NCBI GenBank assembly: GCA_964497615.1
Contig: CAZCEC010000007.1
Coordinates: 62,001-126,000 of the forward strand
Origin: CAZCEC01 sp964497615
Lineage (GTDB): Bacteria > Chloroflexota > Anaerolineae > Anaerolineales > UBA6663
Direction of reading: 5' to 3'
Length of the DNA: 64,000 nucleotides
Of this stretch, positions 35,125 to 43,921 are shown piece after piece. Each line of letters starts with the position of its first letter. The first letter of the stretch is position 1. Made by a program: the position numbers and the translations under genes. Under the pieces are notes generated by a model. The model saw only the letters and a list, made by a program, of their open reading frames with translations, had not been told where the DNA came from and ran no database searches.

Positions 35125-36080
35125 TGCACTATCTTGTGACTGGCGGTGCTGGCTTCATCGGCAGCAACTTGGTGGACCGCCTGCTGGAACGGGGGCACAC
35201 GGTCACCGCCTACGACAACTTGTCCACCGGGCAGGCGCGGTTCCTGGAAGGCGCCCGGTCGCACCCCAACTTCACGCTGGTGCGGGGCGACACCCTGGAC
35301 CTGGAAGCGCTCACGGCGGCGATGCGCGGGGCGGACTTCGTGTTCCACCTGGCCGCCAATGCCGACGTGCGCTTTGGCACCGAGCACCCGCGCCGCGACC
35401 TGGAGCAGAACACGCTGGCGACTTTCAACGTGCTGGAGGCCATGCGCGCGGCGGGCGCGCGGCGGGTGGCGTTTTCGTCCACCGGCTCCATCTATGGCGA
35501 GCCGGAGGTCTTCCCCACGCCGGAGGCCGCGCCCTTCCCGGTGCAGACCTCGCTCTACGGCGCCTCCAAGTTGGCGGGCGAGGGGCTGATTCAGGCGTAC
35601 TGCGAGGGCTTTGGCTTTCAGGGCTACATCTTCCGCTTTGTCTCGATCCTGGGCGAGCGCTACACGCACGGGCACGTCTTCGACTTCTTCAAGCGCCTGC
35701 GCGCCGACCCGGCAGCGTTGCGCGTGCTGGGCGACGGCCGGCAGCGCAAGAGTTATCTGTATGTGCAGGACTGCGTGGACGCGATGCTGCTGGTCATCGA
35801 GCGCGCCCAGGACAAGGTTAACATCTACAACCTGGGCGCGGACGAATACTGCCAGGTGACCGACTCTATCGGCTGGATTACGGAGCGGCTGGGCCTCGCG
35901 CCGCGCCTGACCTTCACTGGCGGCGAGCGCGGCTGGGTGGGCGACAGCCCCTTCATCTTCCTGGATACGCGCCGGGTGCGGGCGTTGGGCTGGAGGCCGC
36001 GCCTCTCGATCCGCGAAGGCATCCTGCGCACGGTGGACTATCTGGCCGCCAACCCGTGGGTGCTGGAGGCGCGCGCGTGA
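35124..36080 (+). CDS. NAD-dependent nucleotide-sugar epimerase/dehydratase
   Basis: A 318-residue extended SDR, of the UDP-glucose 4-epimerase type. The Rossmann motif is TGGAGFIGSNLVDRLLERG. FHLAANADVRFG is a family strand, the catalytic Ser region is FSSTGSIYGEP, and Tyr-x3-Lys lies in SLYGASKLAGE. RKSYLYVQDCVDAM follows. The substrate is uncertain. The ATG shares one base with the preceding stop, and an in-frame start at 34854 lies inside the previous gene and is ignored. Confidence 0.85.
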   Translation: MHYLVTGGAGFIGSNLVDRLLERGHTVTAYDNLSTGQARFLEGARSHPNFTLVRGDTLDLEALTAAMRGADFVFHLAANADVRFGTEHPRRDLEQNTLATFNVLEAMRAAGARRVAFSSTGSIYGEPEVFPTPEAAPFPVQTSLYGASKLAGEGLIQAYCEGFGFQGYIFRFVSILGERYTHGHVFDFFKRLRADPAALRVLGDGRQRKSYLYVQDCVDAMLLVIERAQDKVNIYNLGADEYCQVTDSIGWITERLGLAPRLTFTGGERGWVGDSPFIFLDTRRVRALGWRPRLSIREGILRTVDYLAANPWVLEARA

Positions 36081-36937
36081 CGGCGCTCGCCGGCCGGGCC
36101 GCCCTGATCACGGGCGCCTCGCGCGGGCTGGGGGCGGCGCTGGCGCGCGCCTATTGGGCCGCTGGCGCCAGCCTGTGCCTGTCTGCCCGCTCGGGTGATG
36201 ACCTGAACGCCCTGGCCGCCAGCCTGCCGCCGCGCGATGGGCAGCAGGTTGTGTTCTATGCCGCCGACCTGAGCGACCCCGCCGCGCCGGCTCAACTGGC
36301 TGCCGCGGCCAGTGAAGCGTTTCCGGCGCTGAACATTCTCATCAACAACGCCGCCCTCCAGGGGCCGATTGGCCCGGCCTGGGACAATGACTGGGACGCC
36401 TGGCAAACCGCCCTGCGGGTGAACTTGCTGGCGCCAGTGGAGCTGTGCCGGCTGTGCGCGCCGCGCCTGCGGGCGCAGGGCAGGGGCAAGATCATCAACC
36501 TCTCCGGCGGCGGGGCGACTGGGCCGCGCCCGGGGTTCTCGGCGTATGCCGCCGCGAAAGCGGGGCTGGTGCGCTTCACCGAGACCCTGGCGGCTGAGTT
36601 ACAGGACCACGGCGTGGATGTGAACGCGGTCTCGCCGGGGATGCTCAACACCGCCATGCAGGCCGCCATCGTAGCGGCGGGGCCGGCGCAGGCCGGGGAG
36701 CGCGAATATGCGCAAGCCAGGCGCGCCGCCGAGGGCGAGGCGGCGGCCTTCGAGCGCGCCGCCGCGCTGTGCGTCTTCCTGGGGTCGGCGGCCAGCGACG
36801 GGATTACCGGCCGGCTGTTGAGTGCGGTGTGGGACGACTGGGCGGCGCTGCCGGCGCGGCTGGCGGAACTGCGCGCCAGCGATGTGTTCACCCTGCGGCG
36901 GATCACGCCGAAGGACCGGGGGCTGGATTGGGAGTAG
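36077..36937 (+). CDS. Short-chain dehydrogenase/reductase
   Basis: A 286-residue classical SDR. The cofactor motif is TGASRGLGAAL, the NNA strand is ILINNAALQG, the catalytic Ser region is IINLSGGGATGPRPG, and Tyr-x3-Lys is in YAAAKAGLV. A long C-terminal tail ends with SDVFTLRRITPKDRG, a feature I associate with SDRs found next to heptose and sugar genes. It uses a GTG start that overlaps the previous stop (GTGA). The substrate is unknown; a sugar-linked keto group is likely from context. Confidence 0.82.
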   Translation: MTALAGRAALITGASRGLGAALARAYWAAGASLCLSARSGDDLNALAASLPPRDGQQVVFYAADLSDPAAPAQLAAAASEAFPALNILINNAALQGPIGPAWDNDWDAWQTALRVNLLAPVELCRLCAPRLRAQGRGKIINLSGGGATGPRPGFSAYAAAKAGLVRFTETLAAELQDHGVDVNAVSPGMLNTAMQAAIVAAGPAQAGEREYAQARRAAEGEAAAFERAAALCVFLGSAASDGITGRLLSAVWDDWAALPARLAELRASDVFTLRRITPKDRGLDWE

Positions 36938-37923
36938 GCGTCGCCATCATCGGCTGCGGGCTCATTGGGCAGAAGCGGGCGCGGGCGCTGGGCCCGGCGC
37001 GGCTGCTGGCCTGCGCCGACCCGGTGTTGGCGCGGGCGGAGGCGCTGGCGAGGGGCGCGCCGGGGGCCGCGGCGCTGGCTGATTGGCGCGCGGCGCTGGA
37101 CGTGCCGGGCGTGGAGATCGTCATCGTCGCCACGACCAATAATGTGCTGGCCGAGATCACCCTGGCGGCGCTGAGGGCGGGCAAGCATGTGCTGGTGGAG
37201 AAGCCCGCGGCGCGCTCAAGCGCTGAGCTGAAGCCCGTCATCGCGGCGGCGGAGCAGGCGGGCCGGCTGGTGCGGGTGGGCTTCAACCATCGCTACCACC
37301 GCTCGCTGCGCCAGGCGCGCGAACTGTTCGCGGCGGGCGCGCTGGGCGAGATGATGTTCGTGCGCGGGCGGTACGGGCACGGCGGCCGGCCCGGCTACGA
37401 GCGTGAGTGGCGGGCCGACCCGGCGCTCTCCGGCGGCGGCGAATTGCTCGACCAGGGCGTGCACCTGATCGACCTGGCGCGCTGCTTCCTGGGCGACTTT
37501 GCCCATGTCACCGGGCTGGCCCGCACCTACTACTGGCCCATGCCAGTGGACGACAACGGCTTCATGCTCCTGCGCACGGCGCGCCAGCAGGCGGCCTTCC
37601 TGCATGTGAGCTGCACCGAGTGGAAGAACCTGTTTTCGCTCGAAATCTATGGGCGCGACGCCAAGCTGCACGCCGAGGGGCTGGGCGGCAGCTATGGGGT
37701 GGAGCGCCTGACCTACTACAAGATGCTGCCGGAGATGGGCCCGCCGGAGACGACGACGTGGGAGTACCCGATGGCGGACGACTCGTGGGCGGTGGAGTTC
37801 GCGGAGTTCCTGGAGGACCTCGCGCTGGGCCGGCCGCCGGCCGCGGGGCTGGGCGACGCGCTGAGGGCGCTGGAGGTGGTGGAGCAGGTCTACGCGGAGT
37901 CCGGGTATGATCATCACGCGTAG
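36928..37923 (+). CDS. Gfo/Idh/MocA-family sugar oxidoreductase
   Basis: A 331-residue NAD(P)-dependent oxidoreductase. It has VAIIGCGLIGQKRARAL, VIVATTNNVLAEI, the catalytic VEKPAARS and GFNHRYHRSLRQAREL. GGELLDQGVHLIDLARCFLG carries the late His/Asp of the active site. I take the TTG at 36928, which overlaps the SDR stop by 10 bases, because it leads straight into the first strand; no ATG or GTG is closer. It lies just before the heptose genes and probably tailors a nucleotide sugar. Confidence 0.82.
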   Translation: MGVGVAIIGCGLIGQKRARALGPARLLACADPVLARAEALARGAPGAAALADWRAALDVPGVEIVIVATTNNVLAEITLAALRAGKHVLVEKPAARSSAELKPVIAAAEQAGRLVRVGFNHRYHRSLRQARELFAAGALGEMMFVRGRYGHGGRPGYEREWRADPALSGGGELLDQGVHLIDLARCFLGDFAHVTGLARTYYWPMPVDDNGFMLLRTARQQAAFLHVSCTEWKNLFSLEIYGRDAKLHAEGLGGSYGVERLTYYKMLPEMGPPETTTWEYPMADDSWAVEFAEFLEDLALGRPPAAGLGDALRALEVVEQVYAESGYDHHA

Positions 37924-38887
37924 CCCGCTGCGCATCACCCTGGGCGGCGGCGGCACCGACCTGCCCTCGTACTACACGCAGCACGGCGGCTTCCTCATCG
38001 CGGCGGCGATTGACAAGTACGTGTATGTCAACGTCCTGCGGCCGTTCACGCCCGGCATCTATCTCAAGTATTCGCAGTTGGAGCATGTGGAGACGGTGGA
38101 CGAGGTGCGGCACCCCATCATCCGCGAAGCCATTCGCCTGCTCGATTTCAAGACGCCGCAGATCGAGATCACCACCCTGGCCGATATCCCGGCCGGCACC
38201 GGGCTGGGGTCGTCGGGCAGCTTCACCACGGCCCTGCTCAAGGCGTTGCACGCGCATCGCCGCCGGCTATTACCCCCGGGCGAGTTGGCCGAGGCCGCCT
38301 GCGACATCGAGATCAACCGGCTGGGTGAGCCGGTGGGCAAGCAGGACCAGTACATCGCCGCCTATGGGGGCGTGACCTGTTTTGACTTTCACCCAGACGG
38401 GAGCGTGACCGCTGAGCCGCTGAACGTGAGCATGGCCACCCTCTTCAATCTGGAAGACAACCTGCTCTTGTTCTTTACCGGCTTCGCGCGCAGCGCCGGC
38501 CGCATCCTGCACGACCAGCACACGCGCACCCAGCAGGCCGACCCGGCCATGCTCGACAATCTGCACTATGTGAAGGAGTTGGGCTACCGCAGCCGCGCCA
38601 TGCTGGCGGCGGGCGATACGCGCGCCTTTGGCGAACTGCTGCACGCGCAATGGGAGCACAAACTGCGCCGCTCGCCCGGCATGAGCAATTCGCAGATCAA
38701 TGCCTGGTATGAATTGGGCCGGGCCAACGGCGCGGTGGGCGGCAAGTTGGTGGGCGCGGGCGGCGGCGGCTTCCTGCTGTTCTATTCGGAGGACCATCGC
38801 CGGCTGCGGCAGGCGATGGCCGGGGCCGGGCTGGAAGAAGTGCGCTTCCGGTTCGACTTCGACGGGACGAAGGTGCTCTTCGGGTGA
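37907..38887 (+). CDS. hddA: GHMP-family sugar kinase, HddA-like (D-glycero-D-manno-heptose 7-phosphate kinase)
   Basis: A 326-residue GHMP kinase. PLRITLGGGGTDLPSYY is the substrate end, AGTGLGSSGSFTTALLKAL the ATP-binding loop, GKQDQYIAAYGG the middle motif, and VGAGGGGFLLFY the C-terminal motif. This GGGGTDLPS/QDQY form is typical of HddA, which phosphorylates C1 of heptose 7-phosphate. The neighbours (HddC-like, GmhA, GmhB) are the rest of the GDP-heptose pathway. A second homologue lies at 48438-49514. Confidence 0.87.
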   Translation: MIITRSPLRITLGGGGTDLPSYYTQHGGFLIAAAIDKYVYVNVLRPFTPGIYLKYSQLEHVETVDEVRHPIIREAIRLLDFKTPQIEITTLADIPAGTGLGSSGSFTTALLKALHAHRRRLLPPGELAEAACDIEINRLGEPVGKQDQYIAAYGGVTCFDFHPDGSVTAEPLNVSMATLFNLEDNLLLFFTGFARSAGRILHDQHTRTQQADPAMLDNLHYVKELGYRSRAMLAAGDTRAFGELLHAQWEHKLRRSPGMSNSQINAWYELGRANGAVGGKLVGAGGGGFLLFYSEDHRRLRQAMAGAGLEEVRFRFDFDGTKVLFG

Positions 38888-39636
38888 CCCTGCCCGTTGC
38901 GATCCTGGCCGGGGGATTGGCCACGCGGCTGGGCCCGCTCACCGCGGCGCGCCCCAAGAGCCTGCTGGACGTGGCCGGCCAGCCCTTTGCCGTCCACCAA
39001 CTGGAACTGCTGCGCCGGCATGGGCTGCGCGAGGTGGTCTTCTGCCTGGGCCACCTGGGCGAGCAGGTGGAAGCGGCGCTGGGCGATGGCGCCGCGTGGG
39101 GGCTGCGACTGCGCTACAGCTACGATGGGCCGCGCCTGCTGGGCACCGGGGGTGCGCTGCGCCGGGCCTTGCCCCTGCTGGGCGAGGCCTTTTTTGTCCT
39201 GTATGGCGACTCGTACCTGGACTGCGACTATGCGGCGGTGGCGGCGGCCTTCCGGGCCTCTGGCGCGCTGGGCCTGATGACGGTCTTCCGCAACGACGGG
39301 CAGTGGGACCGGAGTAACGTGCACTTTGCCGAGGGCCGCATTTGGCGATATGATAAGCATTCTCAAACCCCCGCCATGCGGCATATTGACTATGGGTTGG
39401 GGGCGCTGCGGGCTGAGGCCTTCGCCGCCTACCCGCCGGACGAGCCGCTGGACCTGGCCTCGATCTACCAGGACCTGCTGGGCCGGGGCCAGTTGGCGGC
39501 TTACGAAGTGACGCAGCGGTTTTATGAGATCGGCTCGGCCGCCGGGCTGGAGGAGACGCGGCGCTTCCTGGCGGGGAGCGACGACGGACGACGGACGACG
39601 GACGAAGGTCACGACCCCATGGGGAGGAAGTCCTGA
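38884..39636 (+). CDS. hddC: Sugar-nucleotide nucleotidyltransferase, HddC-like
   Basis: A 250-residue nucleotidyltransferase. AILAGGLATRLGPLTAARPKSLLDV is the nucleotide-binding signature (quoted region begins at residue 6). FFVLYGDSYLDCDY has the metal-binding Asp, and MRHIDYGLGALR the product-side region. Placed between HddA and GmhA, it most likely makes GDP-heptose from heptose 1-phosphate. Its last residues (SDDGRRTTDEG) are encoded by a 7-bp tandem repeat that probably extended the C-terminus. The GTG start overlaps hddA by 4 bases. Confidence 0.78.
   Translation: MTLPVAILAGGLATRLGPLTAARPKSLLDVAGQPFAVHQLELLRRHGLREVVFCLGHLGEQVEAALGDGAAWGLRLRYSYDGPRLLGTGGALRRALPLLGEAFFVLYGDSYLDCDYAAVAAAFRASGALGLMTVFRNDGQWDRSNVHFAEGRIWRYDKHSQTPAMRHIDYGLGALRAEAFAAYPPDEPLDLASIYQDLLGRGQLAAYEVTQRFYEIGSAAGLEETRRFLAGSDDGRRTTDEGHDPMGRKS
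39582..39609 (+). repeat. Tandem 7-bp repeat at the 3' end of the HddC-like gene
   Basis: CGACGGA three times, then CGAAGGT, in exact register. It is read in frame as part of the C-terminal tail of the nucleotidyltransferase. Confidence 0.85.
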
Positions 39637-39726
39637 ACTGCTTTCTCCGCGCTCTTGGCGTAGCACCCCAATGGGGCCGCGTGCTCAGCGGTGAGTAAGG
39701 GACGGAAGGCGGAAGACGGAGCGGGC
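39637..39726 (+). repeat. Repeat-rich spacer before gmhA
   Basis: The gap holds TTTCTCCGCGCTCTTGGCG, part of a string that recurs in another form near 60460. It also has a short CACCCCAATGGGG palindrome and the 7-bp units AGTAAGG, GACGGAA, GGCGGAA and GACGGAG at 39694-39721. The last unit supplies the GGAG that serves as ribosome-binding site for gmhA. Confidence 0.6.
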
Positions 39727-40323
39727 GTGAGCTATACGCGGCAGCACTTGGACGAGACGGCGCAGATCGTGGCGCAGTTGGACGCGGACGCCATTGAGCG
39801 CATGGCCGCGCGGCTGGCGGCCCTGCGCGAACGCGGCGGGCGGCTGTTCTTCCTGGGCGTGGGGGGTAGCGCCGCCAACGCCTCGCACGCCGTTAACGAC
39901 TTCCGCAAATTGGCCGGCATCGAAGCCTACGCCCCCACCGATAACGTCTCCGAACTGACCGCCCGCACCAATGATGACGGCTGGGCCAGCGTGTTTGTGG
40001 AGTGGCTGAAGGTGAGCCGGCTGGGACCGGCCGACGTGGTGTGGGTGTTCTCGGTGGGCGGGGGCAGCCTGGAAAAAAACGTCAGCCCCAACCTGGTGGC
40101 GGCCCTGGACCATGCGCGCGCGGTGGGCGCCGGCATCCTGGGGGTGGTGGGCCGCGACGGGGGTTACACGGCCCAGGTGGCCGACGCGGTGGTGATCGTG
40201 CCCACCGTAAACCCGGTCAACATCACGCCGCACAGCGAAGCCTTCCAGGCCGTCATCTGGCACCTGCTGGTGTCGCACCCGGCGGTGAAGCGCGCGCCCA
40301 CCAAGTGGGAGGCGGTGCGCTGA
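39727..40323 (+). CDS. gmhA: SIS-domain sedoheptulose 7-phosphate isomerase (GmhA-like)
   Basis: A 198-residue SIS-domain protein. FFLGVGGSAANASHAVNDFRK is the phosphosugar-binding start (from about residue 40), with NDDGWASVFVEWL and VWVFSVGGGSLEKNVS completing the site. GmhA turns sedoheptulose 7-phosphate into D-glycero-D-manno-heptose 7-phosphate, the first step of heptose synthesis. I start at the GTG 39727, which has GGAG at a good distance, and not at the in-frame GTG 39691 inside the repeat spacer. A second GmhA-like gene lies at 46564-47136. Confidence 0.82.
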   Translation: MSYTRQHLDETAQIVAQLDADAIERMAARLAALRERGGRLFFLGVGGSAANASHAVNDFRKLAGIEAYAPTDNVSELTARTNDDGWASVFVEWLKVSRLGPADVVWVFSVGGGSLEKNVSPNLVAALDHARAVGAGILGVVGRDGGYTAQVADAVVIVPTVNPVNITPHSEAFQAVIWHLLVSHPAVKRAPTKWEAVR

Positions 40324-40328
40324 CGGCC

Positions 40329-41648
40329 ATGGCGGGCCAGCCGGCCGTGTTCCTGGACCGGGATGGGGTGCTGAACCGCGCCGTGGTGCGCGAGGGCCGC
40401 CCGCACCCGCCCGGCGGCCTGGATGAACTGGAGATAGCGCCCGATGCGCCCGCGGCCCTGGCGCGTCTGAAAGAGGCCGGTTTCCGACTGGTGGTGGTGA
40501 CCAATCAGCCGGACGTGGCGCGCGGCACCCAGACGCGGGCGGGTGTGGAGGCGCTCCATGCGGCCCTCGCGGCGCGTTTGCCCGTGGACGAGTTCCGGGT
40601 ATGCTATCATGACGACGCGGATGCCTGCGCCTGCCGCAAGCCCGCGCCCGGCCTGCTGCTGGAGGCGGCGCGAGCCGCCGATCTGGACCTATCCGCCAGT
40701 TTTATGGTGGGCGACCGCTGGCGCGACATCGCCGCCGGCCAGCGCGCCGGCTGCCAGAGCCTGTTTATCGACTATGATTACACCGAACCCCGCCCGGCCG
40801 GGACGTTTGTCACCGTCCGCACCCTGCGCGAAGCGGCGGACTACATCCTTGGGAGCAGCATGACTGACTCGATCCACCCGAAAGTGAAGCCAACCGCCGG
40901 CAACGGGGCCGCGCCGCAGCCCGCCGCCGTCCCGCCGGAAGTGGCCCGCCTGCGGGTGAAAATCTTCGCCGACGGCGCCGACCGGGACGGGATGCTGGAA
41001 ATGCACGCCCTGCCCTATGTGGCCGGCTTCACCACCAACCCCACCCTGATGCGCAAGGCCGGCGTCACCGACTATGCTGCCTTCGCGCGCGACATCCTGG
41101 ACGCCATCCCCGACCGGCCGATCTCGTTCGAGGTCTTCTCCGACGACCTGGCCGAGATGGAGCGCCAGGCGCGCATCATCGCCGGCTGGGGCGCAAACGT
41201 CGTCGTCAAGATCCCCATCACCAACACCCGCGGCGAGCCGACGACGGCCGTGGTGCGCCGGTTGACGCAGGCCGGCGTCAAGATCAACGTCACCGCGCTG
41301 ATGACGCTGGAGCAGGTGCGGGCCACCGCCGAGACCGTGCGCGGCGGCGCGCCGTGTCTGGTGTCCGTCTTTGCCGGCCGCATCGCCGATACCGGCCGCG
41401 ACCCGGTGCCGCACATGGTGGCCGCGCTGGAGCTGCTGCACGTTGCGCCCAACGCCGAACTGGTGTGGGCCAGCCCGCGCGAGGTGCTCAATATCTTCCA
41501 GGCCGACCTCATTGGCTGCCACATCATCACCGTCACCAACGACCTGCTCAAGAAGCTGGCGGTGGCGGGCAAGGACCTGGCGGCGTTTTCGCTGGAGACG
41601 GTGAAGATGTTCCACACCGACGCCCGCCGGGCGGGTTACTCGCTCTAG
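40329..41648 (+). CDS. Fusion of GmhB-like HAD phosphatase and transaldolase
   Basis: A 439-residue fusion. Residues about 1-175 are a HAD-IIIA phosphatase like GmhB (FLDRDGVLNR with nucleophile Asp, VVVTNQPDVARG, zinc-type CYHDDADACACRKP, FMVGDRWRDI). Residues about 205-439 are a transaldolase (IFADGADRDGM, AGFTTNPTLMRKAG, Schiff-base Lys in NVVVKIPITNTRG, AGVKINVTALMT). There is no stop between them. An internal ATG at 40861 follows GGGAG, so a separate transaldolase could also be made. Transaldolase chemistry can yield sedoheptulose 7-phosphate, the substrate of GmhA next door, so the fusion would join two steps of the heptose route. Confidence 0.85.
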   Translation: MAGQPAVFLDRDGVLNRAVVREGRPHPPGGLDELEIAPDAPAALARLKEAGFRLVVVTNQPDVARGTQTRAGVEALHAALAARLPVDEFRVCYHDDADACACRKPAPGLLLEAARAADLDLSASFMVGDRWRDIAAGQRAGCQSLFIDYDYTEPRPAGTFVTVRTLREAADYILGSSMTDSIHPKVKPTAGNGAAPQPAAVPPEVARLRVKIFADGADRDGMLEMHALPYVAGFTTNPTLMRKAGVTDYAAFARDILDAIPDRPISFEVFSDDLAEMERQARIIAGWGANVVVKIPITNTRGEPTTAVVRRLTQAGVKINVTALMTLEQVRATAETVRGGAPCLVSVFAGRIADTGRDPVPHMVAALELLHVAPNAELVWASPREVLNIFQADLIGCHIITVTNDLLKKLAVAGKDLAAFSLETVKMFHTDARRAGYSL

Positions 41649-41657
41649 CCCCGGCCG

Positions 41658-42719
41658 TTGAACGGTCCCGCGGCCAGTCTCGCTGCTCCCGGGTTCAATT
41701 GGCGCACGACCCTCCGCGGCGCCCTGCCGCGGCTGGCCATTGGCGCGGTGCTGGGCGGCGCGGCCCTGTGGCTGGCCTTCCGCGGCGTGGAAGCGGAGGC
41801 GGTGTGGGCGGCGCTGGGCCGGGTGAACTACGCCTGGGTGGCCGTCGCGCAATTGTCGGTGCTGGGCACCCTGCTGCTGCAGACCGCGCGCTGGCGGCTG
41901 CTGTTTTACCCCGATCACCGCCAGCGCGGCTGGCTGGCCCTGCTGGGGGCGGTGGTGGTGGGGCAGATGGTGAACATCTCGCTGCCGCTGCGCCTGGGCG
42001 AGGTGGCGCGGGTGGTCCTTGCCAGCCGCAGCGAAGGCGTCGCCAAGGCGCGCGTGGCCGCCACCCTGGTGGTGGAGAAAGTCTCCGACCTGGCAGTCTT
42101 TGGGTTGTCCGGGGTGCTGCTGCTGGTCACCATGTCGCTGCCGGATTGGCTGCGCCGCTCGTCGGACACCCTGGTGCTGACGGGTGTGGCGGCGGTGGCG
42201 GCCACCCTGGGCCTGACCGCCTGGGGCCGCCCCGCCCTGCGCTGGCTGGAGGCGCGCGCCCCGCGCCTGCCCGCGCCCTGGGGCGAGCGCCTGTGGCGGC
42301 TGGGGCACCTGGCCCTGGACGGATTGAGCGCCCTGCGCCGGCCCTCGGCCAACCTGGCGCTGTGGAGCCTGGCCGTGCTGGTGCTCTTCTCGTCCGTCCT
42401 CACGAACTACCTGCTCTTCCTGGCGTTCGGGCTGCCGCTCTCGTTTGGGGCGGCGCTGTTTGTGCTGGTGGTGCTGCAGGTGGGCACCGCGCCGCCGTCG
42501 CTGCCGGGCAAGCTGGGCGTGTTTCACTACCTGGCCGTGCTGGCGCTGTCGTTCTTCGCCGTGGAGCGCGGCGCGGCGCTGGGCTATGCGCTGGCTCTGT
42601 ATGCCGTGGCCCTGCTCTCCAAAATCGTGCTCGGCGCCGCCTGGCTGGCCTGGCTGCGCTGGCTGCCCGCCCGGCCCCGGCGCGCCGAGGCGGCCCTCGA
42701 CCAGACCGCCGGAAGCTGA
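41658..42719 (+). CDS. Flippase-like/lysylphosphatidylglycerol synthase TM-region protein (UPF0104/AglD type)
   Basis: A 353-residue membrane protein with about 8 hydrophobic segments. It begins with LPRLAIGAVLGGAALWLAFRGV and the QTARWRLLFYP block. GQMVNISLPLRLGEVARVVLAS and ATLVVEKVSDLAVFGLSG are characteristic of the family. LPGKLGVFHYLAVLAL is its C-terminal signature. Members are suggested to act in lipid or glycolipid transfer; the precise role is unknown. A TTG start is used 9 bases after the fusion gene. Confidence 0.8.
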   Translation: MNGPAASLAAPGFNWRTTLRGALPRLAIGAVLGGAALWLAFRGVEAEAVWAALGRVNYAWVAVAQLSVLGTLLLQTARWRLLFYPDHRQRGWLALLGAVVVGQMVNISLPLRLGEVARVVLASRSEGVAKARVAATLVVEKVSDLAVFGLSGVLLLVTMSLPDWLRRSSDTLVLTGVAAVAATLGLTAWGRPALRWLEARAPRLPAPWGERLWRLGHLALDGLSALRRPSANLALWSLAVLVLFSSVLTNYLLFLAFGLPLSFGAALFVLVVLQVGTAPPSLPGKLGVFHYLAVLALSFFAVERGAALGYALALYAVALLSKIVLGAAWLAWLRWLPARPRRAEAALDQTAGS

Positions 42720-42731
42720 CCCGCGCCGTCT

Positions 42732-43913
42732 ATGGACCTCTTCTTGGCGGCCCTGTTCTGGGTGATGGGCGGCCTGATCGTCTACACCTACCTGGGCTAT
42801 CCCGCGCTGTTGTGGGCACTGGCCCGCCTGCGGCCGCGGCCGCCCCAGGCCGACCTGCCCGACAACGCCCTCCCCACCGCCACCGTCATCGTGGCCGCCC
42901 ACAACGAAGAAGGCCTCATCGCCGCCAAGCTGGCCAACGGCGCGGCGCTCGACTATCCGGCCGGTAAGCTGGATTTCCTCTACGGCTCGGACGGCTCCAC
43001 CGACGCGACCGAGGCGCTGATCCGCCAGTTGGGCGGGCCGAATGTGCGCTTGTGCGTCTTTGCTCCGCGGCGGGGCAAGGCCCAGGTGCTCAACGACCTG
43101 GCGCCCCAGGCGCGCGGCGACCTCCTCATCTTCACCGATGCCAACACGCTCTTTGAACCGGCCGCGGTGCGCCGGCTGGTGCGGCACTTCGTGGACCCGC
43201 GGGTGGGCGGGGTGTGCGGGCGGCTGGTGCTGCACCGGCCGGAGGCGCCGCCCGGTCAGGCAATGCTGGCCGAGGCCGATGAAGGGCTGTACTGGCGCTA
43301 TGAGAACAAGATCAAAAGCTGGGAAGGGCAGTTGGGCATCCTCTCGGCGGCCAGCGGCGCCATCTATGCGGTGCGCCGCGAGCTGTTCCGCCCGCTGCCC
43401 AATGGCCGGCTGATCTCCGATGACCTGCTGATCGCGGCCGGGGTGCTGGCGCAGGGGCGGGCCTTCACGTTTGAGCCGGAGGCCGTGGCCTATGAGGCGC
43501 TGGCCGACGAGACCCGCGACGCCCTGCGCCGCAAGATCCGCGTGGGCGAGGCCGCCTACAACGTCATCCCGCACATCTGGCCGCTGCTGATGCCGTGGCG
43601 GGGCGGGGTGGCGTGGATGTTCTGGTCGCACAAGATGATTCGGTGGGCGGTGCCGTTTCTGCTGCTCGGGCTGCTGGGTGTGAGCGTGGCGCTGTGGCCG
43701 CAGCCGCTCTACCGCCTGGCGCTGGCCGCGCAGTTGGCGGGGTACGGCGCGGCGGCGCTGGGCTACTGGCTGGAAGCGCGCGGCCGGCGCCCGGGCTGGC
43801 TGAGCTTCCCCTACTACTTTGCGGGCGCCAACCTGGCGCTGCTGTTGGGGTTCCTGCGCAGCGTGGCGCGGCCCACCGGCCCGGCCTGGCGGCGGCACGG
43901 GCGGCAGGGGTAG
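42732..43913 (+). CDS. Membrane-bound GT2 glycosyltransferase
   Basis: A 393-residue family 2 transferase. One N-terminal helix is followed by the GT-A domain: TVIVAAHNEEGLIAAKLAN, GSDGSTDATEALI, and LLIFTDANTLFEP with metal-binding Asp. LGILSAASGAIYAVRRELF and LISDDLLIAAGVL follow. About three helices close the C-terminus. The layout resembles processive or membrane-anchored GT2 enzymes. The sugar donor is unknown. It lies 12 bases after the flippase-like gene. Confidence 0.87.
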   Translation: MDLFLAALFWVMGGLIVYTYLGYPALLWALARLRPRPPQADLPDNALPTATVIVAAHNEEGLIAAKLANGAALDYPAGKLDFLYGSDGSTDATEALIRQLGGPNVRLCVFAPRRGKAQVLNDLAPQARGDLLIFTDANTLFEPAAVRRLVRHFVDPRVGGVCGRLVLHRPEAPPGQAMLAEADEGLYWRYENKIKSWEGQLGILSAASGAIYAVRRELFRPLPNGRLISDDLLIAAGVLAQGRAFTFEPEAVAYEALADETRDALRRKIRVGEAAYNVIPHIWPLLMPWRGGVAWMFWSHKMIRWAVPFLLLGLLGVSVALWPQPLYRLALAAQLAGYGAAALGYWLEARGRRPGWLSFPYYFAGANLALLLGFLRSVARPTGPAWRRHGRQG

Positions 43914-43921
43914 CGTTGGTA

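Noticed and set aside
36769..36927. N-terminal extension of the Gfo/Idh/MocA gene at 36928
   Set aside because: The extension lies wholly within the SDR gene in another frame and lacks protein-like composition.
40689..43898. 1069-codon open frame on the minus strand across four plus-strand genes
   Set aside because: Composition is His/Arg/Gln/Gly-rich and repetitive, typical of antisense shadows, and it covers well-supported genes.
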